Below, piece by piece: positions 26,527 through 37,429 of a DNA stretch of 64,000 bases. The position numbers were made by a program, and so were the translations under genes. The stretch is from Arcobacter nitrofigilis DSM 7299. Its GTDB lineage: Bacteria; Campylobacterota; Campylobacteria; Campylobacterales; Arcobacteraceae. Where the stretch lies: assembly GCF_000092245.1 (NCBI RefSeq), contig NC_014166.1:930001-994000 (forward strand), written 5' to 3'. The notes under the pieces are model-generated. The model was given only the letters and a program-made list of their open reading frames with translations, did no database searches and was not told the DNA's origin. How positions within the stretch are numbered: the first letter of the stretch is position 1; every line of letters starts with the position of its first letter.

Positions 26527-27123
26527 TTACCAACCATATGATTCAGTTGCGATACCTTTACCTTTGAAAGTTGCTCTATAAGTTTTGATTAAAGCAACTT
26601 CATCAGCATCACCAACAAGTAAAGCTTTAGTAGAACACATTGCTGCACACATAGGAACTTTACCTTCACTAATTCTATTTTGACCATATTTTTCAAACTC
26701 TTCATGAGAGTTAGTCTCTTCAGGACCACCCGCACACATAGTACATTTATCCATTTTACCTTTTGTACCAAATGCACCGTCTTTTGGAAATTGAGGAGCA
26801 CCAAATGGACAAGCGAATAAACAATATCCACAACCAATACAAATATCTTTGTTGTGTAAAACAATACCATCTGTTCTAATATAAAAACAATCTGTAGGAC
26901 AAACTTGTTGACAAGGTGCATCAGCACAATGCATACAAGCCATAGAAATAGAAATCTCTTTTCCTACAATACCTTCATTTACAGTAACTACTTTTCTTCT
27001 ATTAACCCCAACTGGAACTTCGTGTGCTTCTTTACAAGCAACAACACATCCATTACAGTCGATACAAAGATTTTCATCACAGTAAAATTTCATTCTTGAA
27101 AAATCTACATTATTATTACTCAT
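26527..27123 (-). CDS. fdhB: Formate dehydrogenase beta subunit, iron-sulfur (FDH-1)
   Basis: A 198-residue ferredoxin-type subunit with four cysteine clusters: CDENLCIDCNGCVVACKEAH, CMHCADAPCQQVCPTDC, CIGCGYCLFACPFG, and the split CTMCAGG/CAAMCSTKAL. It carries electrons from FdhA to the cytochrome b. The start at 27123 is chosen because GGAGA lies seven bases upstream; an in-frame ATG at 27147 would overlap the end of fdhA. A close paralogue is at 33605-34204. Confidence 0.94.
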   Translation of the reverse strand: MSNNNVDFSRMKFYCDENLCIDCNGCVVACKEAHEVPVGVNRRKVVTVNEGIVGKEISISMACMHCADAPCQQVCPTDCFYIRTDGIVLHNKDICIGCGYCLFACPFGAPQFPKDGAFGTKGKMDKCTMCAGGPEETNSHEEFEKYGQNRISEGKVPMCAAMCSTKALLVGDADEVALIKTYRATFKGKGIATESYGW

Positions 27124-27133
27124 TTTGTATCTC

Positions 27134-29935
27134 CTATGCTCTTTCAATTCTTACAAGAGAACATTTAGTCTCAGGACAAGAAGTTTGTTGGTCAAAACCA
27201 TAACTTGTAACTTGGTTAGAACTTTCCCCACTTCCATAAGGAGCAGTTTTATCAGGATATCTTCCTAAAAGACTTTCACCTTGCCAAACACCTGAGAAGT
27301 TTTGTGGTAAGAATACTGATTTTTCATCAACTCTATGAGAGTATTTACATTTTATTCTTATTTTTCCTTCACCAGTCCCATAAACCCACATCATTTCACC
27401 ATCTTTAATACCAAGTTTTCCTGCAAGATTTGGATGAAGCTCACCATACATTTCAGGAGCTAATTCAGATAGATATTTTGATGCTCTTGTTTCTGTTCCT
27501 GAACCCATGTGTTCAACAATTCTTCCTGAAACAATATTGATTGGATAATTTTTTACCCAAACTTGTGCATCTTGCTCAGTTTTATATCTAACATTAGTTC
27601 TAAAGTGATTTGGGATATCTTTAACAGCTGGATATCTTTTCACTAAATCAGGTCTAAATGAGTGTAATGGTTCTCTATGTTTTGGAATATGATCAATAAA
27701 GTTCCAAACAATAGCTCTAGCTCTTGCATTTCCATAAGGTGCAAGTCCAGCAGCGATTGCATATTTATTTAAAATACCACTATCATCAGTTTTCCAGTTT
27801 TTACCTTCAACAGCTTTTTTCTCAGCATCAGTTAATGTAACCCCTGCTAATTCTTCGATGTTTTTAGCTGTGATTTCAGCATATCCACCATTGATTCTAC
27901 TTCCTTTAGGTGCTGAGCCTTCAGCTGATAATAAATTAACACCATCTCTTTCTAAACCAAATCTATTTCTAAATCCCATACCACCTTGAGCAACAGGAAT
28001 ATTAATGTTGTATAAAACTGGGCTTCCTGGATGAGTTTCTGTCCAACAAGGCCAAGGTAATCCATAATATTCTTTCTCAACTGGTCCTCTTCCTTTTAAT
28101 GAAGTAGATTCAAATAAGTGCCAATTTTCAGTATGTTTTTTAATTCTAGCTGCAGTTCGTCCTTGCATACCAATAGTTTTTAAACTTCTAGCAATTTCAT
28201 CTGTAGCATCTTCTGGCCATTTAAATTTATCGCCTTTACCCATACCAGCAATATATTGATCATAAAATCCTAATCTTTTTGCAAAGTCAAATAAGATATC
28301 TTGATCTTCTCTTGCTTCATATAGAGGTTCGATTACTTTAGTTCTCCATTGTGCACTTCTTGCAGTGTTTACAACTGTTCCCTCTGTTTCAACTTGTGTA
28401 GCAGCAGGTAATAAGAATAAATTATCATTTCTTGTTGTAATAACGGCGGCATCATTTACAAATGGATCTATAAATACAACCATTTCTAATTTATCTAATG
28501 CTTCTTTTACTTTATGTGTTTGAGTAATAGTAGAAATACCATTACCAATACAAACTAAAGCTTTAATCGGAGTATCAGCATTATTTTTTTGATTTTCTTT
28601 ATCTAAAACACCATGAATCCAAAGCCCAAGACTAAACCCTTTTGCTTCCATCATCTCTTTAGTTTTAAATCTTCCTTTTAGCCATTCATAATCAACATTC
28701 CATTGTTTTGCGAAATATTTCCAAGAACCTTCACTTAGTCCATAATATCCTGGAAGTGTATCAGCCAAACATCCTAAGTCTGTTGAACCTTGAACATTAT
28801 CATGACCTCTTAAAATGTTACATCCACCACCTGGTTTACCTAAGTTACCAAGAGATAATTGCATAATTGACCCAAGTCTTGTATTTGAAGAACCGATTGT
28901 ATGTTGTGTCCAACCTTGATTCCAAATCAAACATCCAGGATCAGCTGTTGCAAATGCAGTTGCAGCTTGAATAAGAAGTTCTTTAGGACATCCCGTTATA
29001 TCTTCAACGTGTTCAGGAGTATACTCTTCACACTCTTTGAAAATATCGTCCATTCCATAAACTCTGTCAGCAATAAATGATTTATCGTACCATTTATTCT
29101 CACGAATTAATCTAATAATTCCATACAAAAATGCGATATCTGTACCTGTTCTAATTCGACAGTAAAGATCACTTTTTGCAGCAGTTTTTGTAAATCTAGG
29201 ATCTACAACAATGATTTTTGCCCCATTTAGCTGTTTAGCTTTTAATATATGCTGCATAGCAATAGGATGGTTAGAAGCAGGATTTGCTCCAAAAATAATA
29301 ATAGCTTTCGAGTTTTGCATATCACCTATATGATTTGTCATAGCTCCGTATCCCCACGTATTTGCCACACCGGCAACTGTTGGACTATGTCAAATTCTAG
29401 CTTGGTGATCTATATTATTTGTTCCAAACATAGCTGCAAATTTTCTAATATAGAAAGCTTGCTCATTACTTACTTTTGCTGACCCTATAAATTGAACTGA
29501 ATCTGGTCCGAATTTATCTCTAAGTGCCATTAGTTTATCACTAACTTTACTCATCGCATCATCCCAAGAAAGTCTATTCCAAGTACCATTTACTTTTTCG
29601 ATTGGATATTGCAATCTATTAGTTGTTCTTGCTTTATCAATCATATCAGCACCCTTACAGCAGTGACCCCCGTGACTTATTGGATGGTCTTGTGCAACCT
29701 CTTGTCTAACCCACACCCCGTTTTGTACTTCAGCAATAACACCACATCCAACTGAACAATGCGAACAGATAGTTTTAATAAGTTTTGAACCAGGATAAGG
29801 ATTTTTGATTTCCTCTTCACTAGCATTTCTTAATACTTTATCCGTACTTGCAAAGGCAGATGTTGCTGTTACAGCTGTAGCAAGAGAAGCCATTTTTAGA
29901 AAACTTCTTCTTCCAAAGCTTTTAAGCATTTGCAT
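27134..29935 (-). CDS. fdhA: Formate dehydrogenase alpha subunit, selenocysteine-containing (FDH-1)
   Basis: One gene of 933 residues read through an in-frame TGA at 29392-29390, which encodes Sec182 in the context DHQARI-U-HSPTVAGVANTWG. It looks like two genes only if TGA is read as stop. Features are a twin-arginine signal (GRRSFLKMASL), the [4Fe-4S] motif CSHCSVGCG with a distal Cys, the bis-MGD molybdopterin domains, and the C-terminal MopB-binding domain. Sec ligates Mo/W in the periplasmic active site. The hairpin TTGCC-GGTGT-GGCAA, 13 bases after the TGA, fits a SECIS. The neighbours are its TAT partner and the beta subunit. Confidence 0.95.
29362..29376 (-). promoter_or_regulatory. 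Candidate SECIS of fdhA-1
   Basis: A 5-bp stem TTGCC/GGCAA with loop GGTGT, 13 bases after the Sec TGA. The paralogue at 36466-36480 has TCGCC/GGCGA with the identical loop and distance, a compensatory pair change that supports RNA structure. Confidence 0.72.
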
Positions 29936-29949
29936 TTTATCTCCTTTTG

Positions 29950-30174
29950 TTATTTTGCAGCTCTATAAAATTCACTCCAAGCTGCTGTCTTTTTGTAAAG
30001 AATCTCTTTTTTCTCAGCTTTACCAGTTACTACACCGCTTCCAGTGTGATCGCCAGCGCCACGTGGACTATTTTCAGAAGTCGCAGCTGTAGCAACAACT
30101 GAACCTGCTAAAACTGTTGCAGCAATTCCAGCTCGTTTGATGAAATTACGTCTTTGATTTACTTCATCCTCCAT
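29950..30174 (-). CDS. Small TAT-signal protein of the formate dehydrogenase cluster
   Basis: 74 residues. An N-terminal twin-arginine signal (QRRNFIKRAGIAATVLAGSV) is followed by a short polar tail with KKEILYKKTAAWSEFYRAAK. AAGGAG precedes the ATG. An equivalent with the same KKEILYRQT-x-WEAFYK ending lies at 37068-37268 in front of the second fdhA. The conserved place and tail suggest an FDH-specific partner, perhaps a subunit or TAT piggy-back factor. The function is not established from sequence. Confidence 0.82.
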   Translation of the reverse strand: MEDEVNQRRNFIKRAGIAATVLAGSVVATAATSENSPRGAGDHTGSGVVTGKAEKKEILYKKTAAWSEFYRAAK

Positions 30175-30253
30175 GATAACTCCTTTTTCAAATTTGGGTA
30201 AAAAGCCCCCTTAAAAATTCCACAAAATCTTTAAGGAGACTTTCTATCCTCTT

Positions 30254-30865
30254 TTACTTATTGGGCTTTTCTATATCTAAATAAGTTCTTTCAAAGTTAC
30301 AAATATTTCCTAAAATAATTCCAGCTGGAGCATATATAGGATTGTTTGATGCTATTAATTTATAAAATAATTCATCACAATATGGATTAATAACTTCTTT
30401 AAATAACTCTTTTTGTAAATCTTCTTTTATTTCATTTGCTATTTGTTGCTCTATTAAATAGCTACTTAATGTAAAAATAAATCCATAATGATCTTCAGGT
30501 GCAGAAAATGATTTTTCATCTTTTCTAATTTTTGTTTTGCCTAAGATATCTCTTACTTTTAATTGCATATAACCACCTTCTCTCTCTTCGTGGTACCAAG
30601 AAGCACTTAAAGATACAAAGTCACCAAATGGCACAATAAAAAGTTCTTGAAAATGGGCATATATCTTTTCATTTCCATTCTCTTTTAAATACTCTAAAAT
30701 TTCAAGTGCTGCTTTTCTAACATCTTCATCAAATGAATTATCTGATAGTGTTTCAAGACTTTGAACTATTTGTTCTGTTTTGTTTTTTGAATACTCTTCT
30801 ACGAATAACAAAGATAATAAGTTATATAAAAAAAGTCTTGCTTTATCGATTTCTAAATTATGCAT
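30254..30865 (-). CDS. TorD/DmsD-family molybdoenzyme chaperone (FDH-1)
   Basis: A 203-residue all-helical protein with the TorD-like pattern: YxxF/VPFGDFVSLSASWYHEERE near residues 85-105, and FSAPEDHYGFIFTLSSYLIEQ near 130-150. Such chaperones bind the TAT signal and help cofactor insertion into the catalytic subunit before export. It overlaps the upstream ferredoxin gene by eight bases. The 79-base gap to the TAT protein gene contains an imperfect CCTTAAA/TTTAAGG hairpin. Confidence 0.85.
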   Translation of the reverse strand: MHNLEIDKARLFLYNLLSLLFVEEYSKNKTEQIVQSLETLSDNSFDEDVRKAALEILEYLKENGNEKIYAHFQELFIVPFGDFVSLSASWYHEEREGGYMQLKVRDILGKTKIRKDEKSFSAPEDHYGFIFTLSSYLIEQQIANEIKEDLQKELFKEVINPYCDELFYKLIASNNPIYAPAGIILGNICNFERTYLDIEKPNK

Positions 30866-32531
30866 CTAATAATCCTTGTTTTATCATAAGTTTTGCTTTA
30901 CAATCTTCACAACAATATAATGTTCTTTGTTTTACTGGATTTGAAGCAAATAGGGGACTCATGATAGCTGCAATTTTATTAATGGCTTTTGTAGTAGCAA
31001 ACTCTTTACCACACTCAACACAGGCAAATAGCTCATCTTGTGCTAAAATTTCTTCTGTAAACCAAGTTTTATTTAAGTGAATTACATCTGACTCAATACT
31101 AATACAGTCAGCTTCTGGACAGGTAACTAAACAGTATCCACATGAAGTACATAAACTTGAATTTATTCTAAGTGTATTATCTCTGGCATCGGCTACTAAT
31201 GCATCGACGTTACAGGCTCCCACACATGATAAACATAAAGTACAGTTCTCTTCTTTTACTTGAATTTTTCCATAATGGACAAATTCTCCTGTGGTAACTG
31301 TTCCTAAATCCTCATCTCCTACTATATGTTTTAATCTAATAGCAAAGATTTCTCTTTTTCTAGAACTTGTATGATTAAATGTAAATCTTGAGTTTTCTAT
31401 TAAGGCTACTTCTTTTAAAGCTTCACTTAATTCCTCTTCATTTGCTGCAACTATTACAGCATCTTTTGAGTATTTTTTTTGATAGATTTGATTGAGTATT
31501 TCAATAGCATTTCTTGTTCCTTTTGATAAAAAGTCACTATAAAAAATAACTTGTGAACCTGATTCTTGAGCAATGGTAATAAACATTGATTCATCTAAGA
31601 ATTTTTCACCATCAATTGCAAATGGCAGAACATTTTCTTTTAAATCTATAGATAAATTTTCCATATTCATCTTATTTGGAATGATTAACGGAATTTTTCC
31701 ACTATAAAATTTTGAAACCTCATAAATAGAAGTTCTTGACATTGGTGTATATTCAAGTGAACCTGAAGGACAAATACTAATACATCCTCCACAACCAAGA
31801 CAATCAACCATAGAAAAAGATAGAGTTTTTGTTTTATCATCTTTTGTTATTGCAACTGTTGGACAAACATCTTCACATCTTGAACAAATCTCTTCTCTTC
31901 TTTCATGATATTGACAAATAGAAGAATCATAAGTTATGAATTTTCTGTACTCATAGTTTTCAATATTATCTTTTAATTGTTTGATTACTTCATCTAAACT
32001 TGAAAGGCTTGGGTCAAATGTTCCACTTTGTTTTAAACCTTCTTCTTTTGCATCAAACCATACAATTTGAGAAACATTTAAAGTAACATCTTTTCCTTCA
32101 TCATCAACTACAACACTTAAGTTCCCTATATGTCCAGAAATAGATTTTAAAATATCTGTTGTGATATAAAATAAATTGAAATCTTCATCTAAGGTCTTCT
32201 CTACAAAAACTTTATACTCTTCTTCATTATTTGCTATTAATAAAACTTCATTATTCAATTCTTGATTATAAGAAATATCTTGTGATAAATCATACTTAGT
32301 AGCTGCTATTTCATAAAGTGTTGATACATTTTCGATTTTGTTTGATAAAGAATCTTTAGAGTTTTTGATATAAAAATCTACTTCTTTTGCGGTTAGTTCA
32401 CTTTTGATAAGTGGACTGTTAGATATTAAAAAGTCTGATTTTGCCCCATCTTCTAAATTAGAAGTGACAAAAATTTCCTCACTAATAGGGAAATCCAATC
32501 CGTTGGGATTATAATAAATAAATTCTTGCAT
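30858..32531 (-). CDS. Multi-cluster 4Fe-4S ferredoxin-like protein heading the FDH-1 operon
   Basis: A 557-residue soluble protein with at least four [4Fe-4S] cysteine motifs: CSRCEDVCPTVAI and CLGCGGCISICPSG near residues 215-250, CTLCLSCVGACNVDAL and CTSCGYCLVTCPEADC near 430-480. Two further cysteine pairs (FACVECGKEF and YCCEDCKAKL) stand near the C-terminus. No signal peptide is seen. It is the first gene of the operon, 14 bases downstream of the GTTAA-N6-TTAAC palindrome. It probably shuttles electrons to or from the FDH system or its maturation. The second FDH operon lacks an equivalent. Confidence 0.8.
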   Translation of the reverse strand: MQEFIYYNPNGLDFPISEEIFVTSNLEDGAKSDFLISNSPLIKSELTAKEVDFYIKNSKDSLSNKIENVSTLYEIAATKYDLSQDISYNQELNNEVLLIANNEEEYKVFVEKTLDEDFNLFYITTDILKSISGHIGNLSVVVDDEGKDVTLNVSQIVWFDAKEEGLKQSGTFDPSLSSLDEVIKQLKDNIENYEYRKFITYDSSICQYHERREEICSRCEDVCPTVAITKDDKTKTLSFSMVDCLGCGGCISICPSGSLEYTPMSRTSIYEVSKFYSGKIPLIIPNKMNMENLSIDLKENVLPFAIDGEKFLDESMFITIAQESGSQVIFYSDFLSKGTRNAIEILNQIYQKKYSKDAVIVAANEEELSEALKEVALIENSRFTFNHTSSRKREIFAIRLKHIVGDEDLGTVTTGEFVHYGKIQVKEENCTLCLSCVGACNVDALVADARDNTLRINSSLCTSCGYCLVTCPEADCISIESDVIHLNKTWFTEEILAQDELFACVECGKEFATTKAINKIAAIMSPLFASNPVKQRTLYCCEDCKAKLMIKQGLLDA

Positions 32532-32545
32532 AAACTATGCCCTTT

Positions 32546-32563
32546 GGTTAAATATATTTAACC
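32546..32563 (-). promoter_or_regulatory. Regulatory box 1, upstream of FDH operon 1
   Basis: A perfect 18-base palindrome, GGTTAAATATATTTAACC. Similarity to boxes 2-4 (38276, 43688, 46436) continues for some 20 bases towards the gene (AAAGGGCATAGTTTATG here, TTAAGGCATATGTTATG in box 2). The ATG of the downstream ferredoxin gene is 14 bases from the palindrome edge, the same distance as the small ORF at box 2. Inferred to be a shared operator or promoter. Confidence 0.6.
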
Positions 32564-32664
32564 TAATTTTATAAGCATAGTCTTAAAATGTACTTAAATA
32601 GTTAATTAATTTTTACCAATAAGATTCTATGTTACTAATTGATAAGTTTTTAATCTTCTTTCAT

Positions 32665-32693
32665 AAAAAATCTTCTCTAAAAGAAGATTTTTT
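32665..32693 (-). terminator. Rho-independent terminator of FDH operon 2
   Basis: A 12-bp stem AAAAAATCTTCT / AGAAGATTTTTT with a five-base loop and T-run on the minus strand, overlapping the stop of the second cytochrome b gene. It separates the two FDH operons. Confidence 0.8.
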
Positions 32694-33591
32694 ATATTTT
32701 ATTCTCTTTCTTTAAATCTTTATAGAAAGTGCTATGAAGTATTTCTACCTCTTCTTCTTCTTTAAATCCAGTTATTATTGAATGAATTGCACCTTTAATT
32801 GCAAAAACAGACATATAAACATGGGTAAAGAATAGTGCTGCAACTGCCATTCCAAATACATTATGAACAATTGCTGATAATCTTAGAAAATCAATTTGTG
32901 ATAAGCCTAGAGATGCTGCTATTCCAAGTTTAAAATCTTGAAAATACATAACTGCACCAGTTACAATCATAACGATTCCACCTAAAGTACATATCCAAAA
33001 CCACATTTTTTGTCCTGCATTAAATCTTCCAGCAGGAATAGGGTCTTTTCTTTTATTTAAATATCCACCAAGTATCATCAGCCATTTTATATCATCTGAA
33101 GTTGGTAACATATCTTTAAACCACATTATAAGCATTGGTAGTACTGCTATTGCAAAAAATGGTGTTGAAATGGCATGTAACTCTTTTGCTACTCGTACAA
33201 ATTGTCCACCACCAAAAGTTGAACCAAATATCATAATAAATCCTGTAGGAATTAAAACGATAAATGAAAATCCTGCTATCCAATGGATTAGTCTATGAAA
33301 CATAGTAAATACATAGATTTTTTTTCTATCATGGGCAAAAATCATTGGTCCAATAATATAGTAATGAATTGAAAATACTGCTGGAACCCCTAATAAAATT
33401 GCTAAAAATACAATAGAAAAATATTTATCTTGTAATACTGTAAATAGTGCTCCTAAATGTAATGTTCCCTCTCTATTGTAAGCTAAAATATTAGCTACTA
33501 AATCTTTCCCAAAAATAGCACTTTGGGTATTTGCAGCAAATGCAATACCCGATAGTGCTATGATTAAGATTATTATATTTTTTATTTTCAT
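32692..33591 (-). CDS. fdhC: Formate dehydrogenase gamma subunit, cytochrome b (FDH-2)
   Basis: A 299-residue cytochrome b subunit. I use the ATG at 33591, which gives an N-terminal hydrophobic signal (MKIKNIIILIIALSGIAFAA) and starts just after the fdhB-2 stop; a longer in-frame version would run into fdhB-2. Heme and quinone-site histidines lie in FHRLIHWIAGFSF, LHAISTPFFAIAVL and IVHNVFGMAVAALFFTHVYM. It differs clearly from the FDH-1 paralogue, so the two complexes are not a simple recent duplication. Confidence 0.9.
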   Translation of the reverse strand: MKIKNIIILIIALSGIAFAANTQSAIFGKDLVANILAYNREGTLHLGALFTVLQDKYFSIVFLAILLGVPAVFSIHYYIIGPMIFAHDRKKIYVFTMFHRLIHWIAGFSFIVLIPTGFIMIFGSTFGGGQFVRVAKELHAISTPFFAIAVLPMLIMWFKDMLPTSDDIKWLMILGGYLNKRKDPIPAGRFNAGQKMWFWICTLGGIVMIVTGAVMYFQDFKLGIAASLGLSQIDFLRLSAIVHNVFGMAVAALFFTHVYMSVFAIKGAIHSIITGFKEEEEVEILHSTFYKDLKKENKI

Positions 33592-33604
33592 AATAATTCT
33601 TTCT

Positions 33605-34204
33605 CTATACTTTGTAAGAAGACCAAGCTTTAGAATCGAGGTTGTGATTGTGTCCTCTTGATAAAACTCTTTTTCTAAAGATTTCTGAAACTTTTTCTGC
33701 ATCTCCTACTAAAAGTGCATTTGTAGAACATACTGATGCACATAAAGGAACTTTACCTTCGGCAATTCTATTTTGACCGTAAAGTTCTCTCTCTTCTTTT
33801 GAGTTAGTCTCTTCTGGACCACCTGCACACATTGTACATTTGTCCATTTCACCTTTTGTACCAAATGCTCCATCTCTTGGAAATTGTGGCGCTCCAAAAG
33901 GACAAGCATATAAACAATAACCACATCCAATACATTTGTGTTTATCATGTAGTACTATTCCATCTTCTCTTATATAGAAACAATCAACTGGACACACCTT
34001 TTCACAAGGTGCATCTGTACAGTGCATACAAGCAATAGATAAAGAGTATTCTAATCCTTCGATACCTTCATCTATTGTAATAACTTTTCTTCTACTAATA
34101 CCAGTTGGTAATTCATGAGCTTCAGAGCAACCTACAGTACAAGCAAAACATTCAATACATCTATCTTCATCACAATAGAATTTCATTCTAGCCATTTCAC
34201 TCAT
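33605..34204 (-). CDS. fdhB: Formate dehydrogenase beta subunit, iron-sulfur (FDH-2)
   Basis: A 199-residue four-cluster ferredoxin subunit, close to the FDH-1 beta subunit: CDEDRCIECFACTVGCSEAH, CMHCTDAPCEKVCPVDC, CIGCGYCLYACPFG and CTMCAGG. It starts three bases after the fdhA-2 stop. It transfers electrons from the molybdenum subunit to the cytochrome b. Confidence 0.93.
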   Translation of the reverse strand: MSEMARMKFYCDEDRCIECFACTVGCSEAHELPTGISRRKVITIDEGIEGLEYSLSIACMHCTDAPCEKVCPVDCFYIREDGIVLHDKHKCIGCGYCLYACPFGAPQFPRDGAFGTKGEMDKCTMCAGGPEETNSKEERELYGQNRIAEGKVPLCASVCSTNALLVGDAEKVSEIFRKRVLSRGHNHNLDSKAWSSYKV

Positions 34205-34207
34205 CTT

Positions 34208-37054
34208 CTAGCCCTCCGCTTTCACAATTTTACATAATCCAGCATTGAACTCTGGTATTTGAGTAATGATGTCAAATCCATAATTCGTAATAGTATTTGA
34301 ACTTTCACCTATTGCATAAGGTTTAGTTCCTTCTGGATAATTAGCACTCATATCAACACCTTGCATATGTCCTGCAAAGTTATATGGTAAAGCAATTCTA
34401 TCTGGTGTAACTCTAGTACTATATTGTGCTTTTACTTTTATTTTCGTACCTTGTGGTGAATGTAACCACATCATATCACCATCTTGAATATTATGACTTT
34501 GAGCCAATTCAGGATTAATATTTGCAAACATCTCTGGTGTGATGTGAGAAAGATATTTACTAGTTCTTTCTAACATTCCTGCACCACTTAAGTTTACAAC
34601 TCTCATCGTAACTAACATAGTAGGGAACTCTTTAGACCAATCTTGAGCCATTTGCTCTGATTTAAATCTAACATCAACTCTAAAGTTGTTTTTTTGATCC
34701 TCATAAGTTGGATATTTTCTTACTAAATCCATTCTTGGTGAGTGAATTGGTTCTCTATGTAATGGAGTTTGATCAGGGAATGTCCAAACTTTTGCTCTAG
34801 CTTTTGCATTTCCATATACACAAACACCTGCTTCATCACATTTTTCTTGAATGATTCCACTAATATCTGTTTTCCAATTTGTACCAATTTTTCTTTTTTC
34901 GTCTTCTGTTAATTTGATTCCAAGAACTTCTTCTATGTTGTCTTTAGTGATTTCTGGATAACCACCTTTGATTTTTGATCCTTTAACTGAAACACTTTCA
35001 TCTGGTAGTTGTGAAACTCCATTATGTTCTAGTCCAAATCTATTTCTAAATCCCATACCACCTTTACTAACTGGTGTGTCAACATCGTATAATATTGGAC
35101 TTCCTGGATGTTTTGTTGTCCAAGACGGCCAAGGTAAACCATAATATTGACCTTTCATTTTCCCATGTCCTTCTAGACTTATAGGATCAAATAAATTCCA
35201 ATTTTCTTGGTGCTCTCTTAATCTTTTTGCAGTCCATCCACCAAGACCAATAGTTTTTACTATTCTTGCTAATTCATCTGCTGCATCATCTGGCCAAGTA
35301 AACTCTTTTTTAACTTCTTTTAATTCGCCATTTACAACTTTCATTTTCATAGCTTTAGTAAATTCATCATAAAAACCAAATTTTTTAGCAAACTCAAACA
35401 TTACATCATGGTCAGTTTTACTTTCATATAAAGGATCAACTACTTTTGTTCTCCATTGAGAAGTTCTATTTGTAGCAGTAACACTTCCTTCTGTTTCAAA
35501 CTGAGTTCCAACTGGTAAAATATAAACGTCATCTTGTTTACTTGTAATTACTGCTGCTTCATTAACAAATGGCTCAGCTATAACTAAAAGATCCAATTTA
35601 TCTAAGGCTTCTTGAACTTTAGCAGTTTGTGCCATAGAAGTAATACCATTACCTTGTACCCATAAGGCTTTAATAGGGCTTGAAGAGTATGTTTTTTCTT
35701 CTTGTAATACACCTTGCCACCATTTAGCTAATGAGAATCCTTTTTCATTCATCCATTTTGGAGAGTAAAATCTATCTTGTAACCATTTATAATCTAGTCC
35801 CCAAGCTTTAGCATAATATTTCCAAGATGCTTCACCTAAACCATAATAACCAGGTAAACTATCAGCAAGACAACACATATCAGTAGAACCTTGAACATTA
35901 TCATGTCCTCTAATAATATTACATCCACCACCTTTTTTACCCATATTCCCAAGTACTAATTGTAATATTGGAAGTATTCTAGTATTTGATGTTCCTGTAC
36001 TGTGTTGAGTAATACCTAGTGCCCAAACTACAGTCATTGGTTTAGTTTTAGCTAAAAGAGTCGCTATTTGTATAATTTGAGCTGCTGAAACACCTGTAAC
36101 ATTTGCTGTTTCTTCAGGAGTCCATTTTTTAGCTTCTTCTCTAACTTCATCCATTCCATATACTCTATTTTCTATGAAACTTTTATCTTCCCAACCATTT
36201 TTAAATATAATATGTAATAAACCATATATAAAGGCTACATCTGTACCTGTTCTAATTCTTAAATAATGATCCGCTTTTGCAGCAGATTTTGTGAAAACTG
36301 GATCTACTACAATCAGTTTTGCATTGTTTCTATCTTTTGCTTGTAGAAAGTGTTTAAATCCAATTGGATTTGAAACAGCTGAATTTGCTCCAATCATAAA
36401 AATAGCTTTTGAGTGTCCGACAACATCACCAAAATGATTTGTCATAGCGCCATAACCCCATGTATTCGCCACACCGGCGACAGTTGCACTATGTCAAATT
36501 CTAGCTACGTGATCGATATTATTCGTACCCCACATTGCAGCAAACTTTCTGAAATAAAAAGCTTGTTGTAAATTAAATTTTGCTGATCCTAAAAACATTG
36601 CGACATCAGGACCGCTCTCTTTTCTTAGTTTTAACATTTTTTCAGAGATTTCATTAATAGCAGTTTCCCAAGAAATTCTTTGCCATTTCCCAGCAACTTT
36701 TTTTAGTGGATATTTAACTCTTTGTTTACTTTTAACTAAATCAATTTGGTCAATACCTTTACAACAGTGACTTCCTTGACTAATAGGATGTTCTTGTGCT
36801 ACATCTTGTCTTATCCACACACCATTTTGAACTTCTGCAATTATTCCACATCCAGCAGAACACACGCTACATATTGTTTTTACTTTCTTTGAACCTGGGA
36901 AAGGATTTTTAACTTCTTCTTCTGTGGCTTCTCGTACTTTGTCATTTGAAGCAAATAATGAAGTTGCTCCAATTCCTGCACCAACAGAAGCTAGTTTTAA
37001 AAAGTTTCTTCTTCCTAATTTCAAAGATAAGTTATCGAGTATATTTTTACCCAT
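34208..37054 (-). CDS. fdhA: Formate dehydrogenase alpha subunit, selenocysteine-containing (FDH-2)
   Basis: One gene of 948 residues read through the TGA at 36496-36494, encoding Sec187 in DHVARI-U-HSATVAGVANTWG. A twin-arginine signal (LGRRNFLKLASVG) starts it, followed by CSVCSAGCG with a fourth Cys for the [4Fe-4S] cluster and the molybdopterin domains. It is about 15 residues longer than FDH-1; an insertion is visible near KMKVVNGELKEVKKEF. The SECIS-like hairpin TCGCC-GGTGT-GGCGA stands 13 bases after the TGA, as in FDH-1. Differing sequence and a separate promoter suggest different expression or partners. Confidence 0.95.
36466..36480 (-). promoter_or_regulatory. Candidate SECIS of fdhA-2
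   Basis: Stem TCGCC/GGCGA with loop GGTGT, 13 bases after the Sec TGA. Relative to fdhA-1 one base pair has changed on both sides while the loop and spacing are unchanged. Confidence 0.72.
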
Positions 37055-37067
37055 TATCTTCTGTTCC

Positions 37068-37268
37068 TTAATTACTTGATTTATAAAAAGCTTCCCATTC
37101 TGGAGTTTGTCTATATAAAATCTCTTTTTTAGGAGATTTTCCTACAACAACTCCATTTGAAGCACTTTTTTCATTACTACTTGCAATTGCCGCAGTAACA
37201 CCTGTTGCAGCTAAAACTGCACTTGTACCAAGAGCTTTTTTAATAAAACTCCTTCTTTGTTCTTTCAT
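37068..37268 (-). CDS. Small TAT-signal protein of the formate dehydrogenase cluster (FDH-2)
   Basis: 66 residues from the ATG at 37268, preceded by GGGAGAAAAAT. A twin-arginine signal (EQRRSFIKKALGTSAVLAA) is followed by a tail VVVGKSPKKEILYRQTPEWE closely matching the FDH-1 counterpart at 29950-30174. It stands directly before fdhA-2. Shared position and tail imply a specific role in FDH export or assembly. Confidence 0.82.
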   Translation of the reverse strand: MKEQRRSFIKKALGTSAVLAATGVTAAIASSNEKSASNGVVVGKSPKKEILYRQTPEWEAFYKSSN

Positions 37269-37429
37269 ATTTTTCTCCCAAGATAAATTCTCATTAAGAG
37301 ATAATTCAAAAAAGCTAACTTTTCTCAATTATCTCTTCTATACGTAATAGTTACATGTGAAAATGACCTTAAAGTGACATATGAAGTTATAAAAGCTAAA
37401 TATGAAAATTTAAAGAGTAGTTACCTTAT

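Noticed and set aside
27134-29935. Two separate truncated formate dehydrogenase genes
   Set aside because: The two ORFs are in the same frame, are joined by a single TGA at the known Sec position, and are followed by a SECIS-like hairpin. They are one selenoprotein gene; the same holds for 34208-37054.
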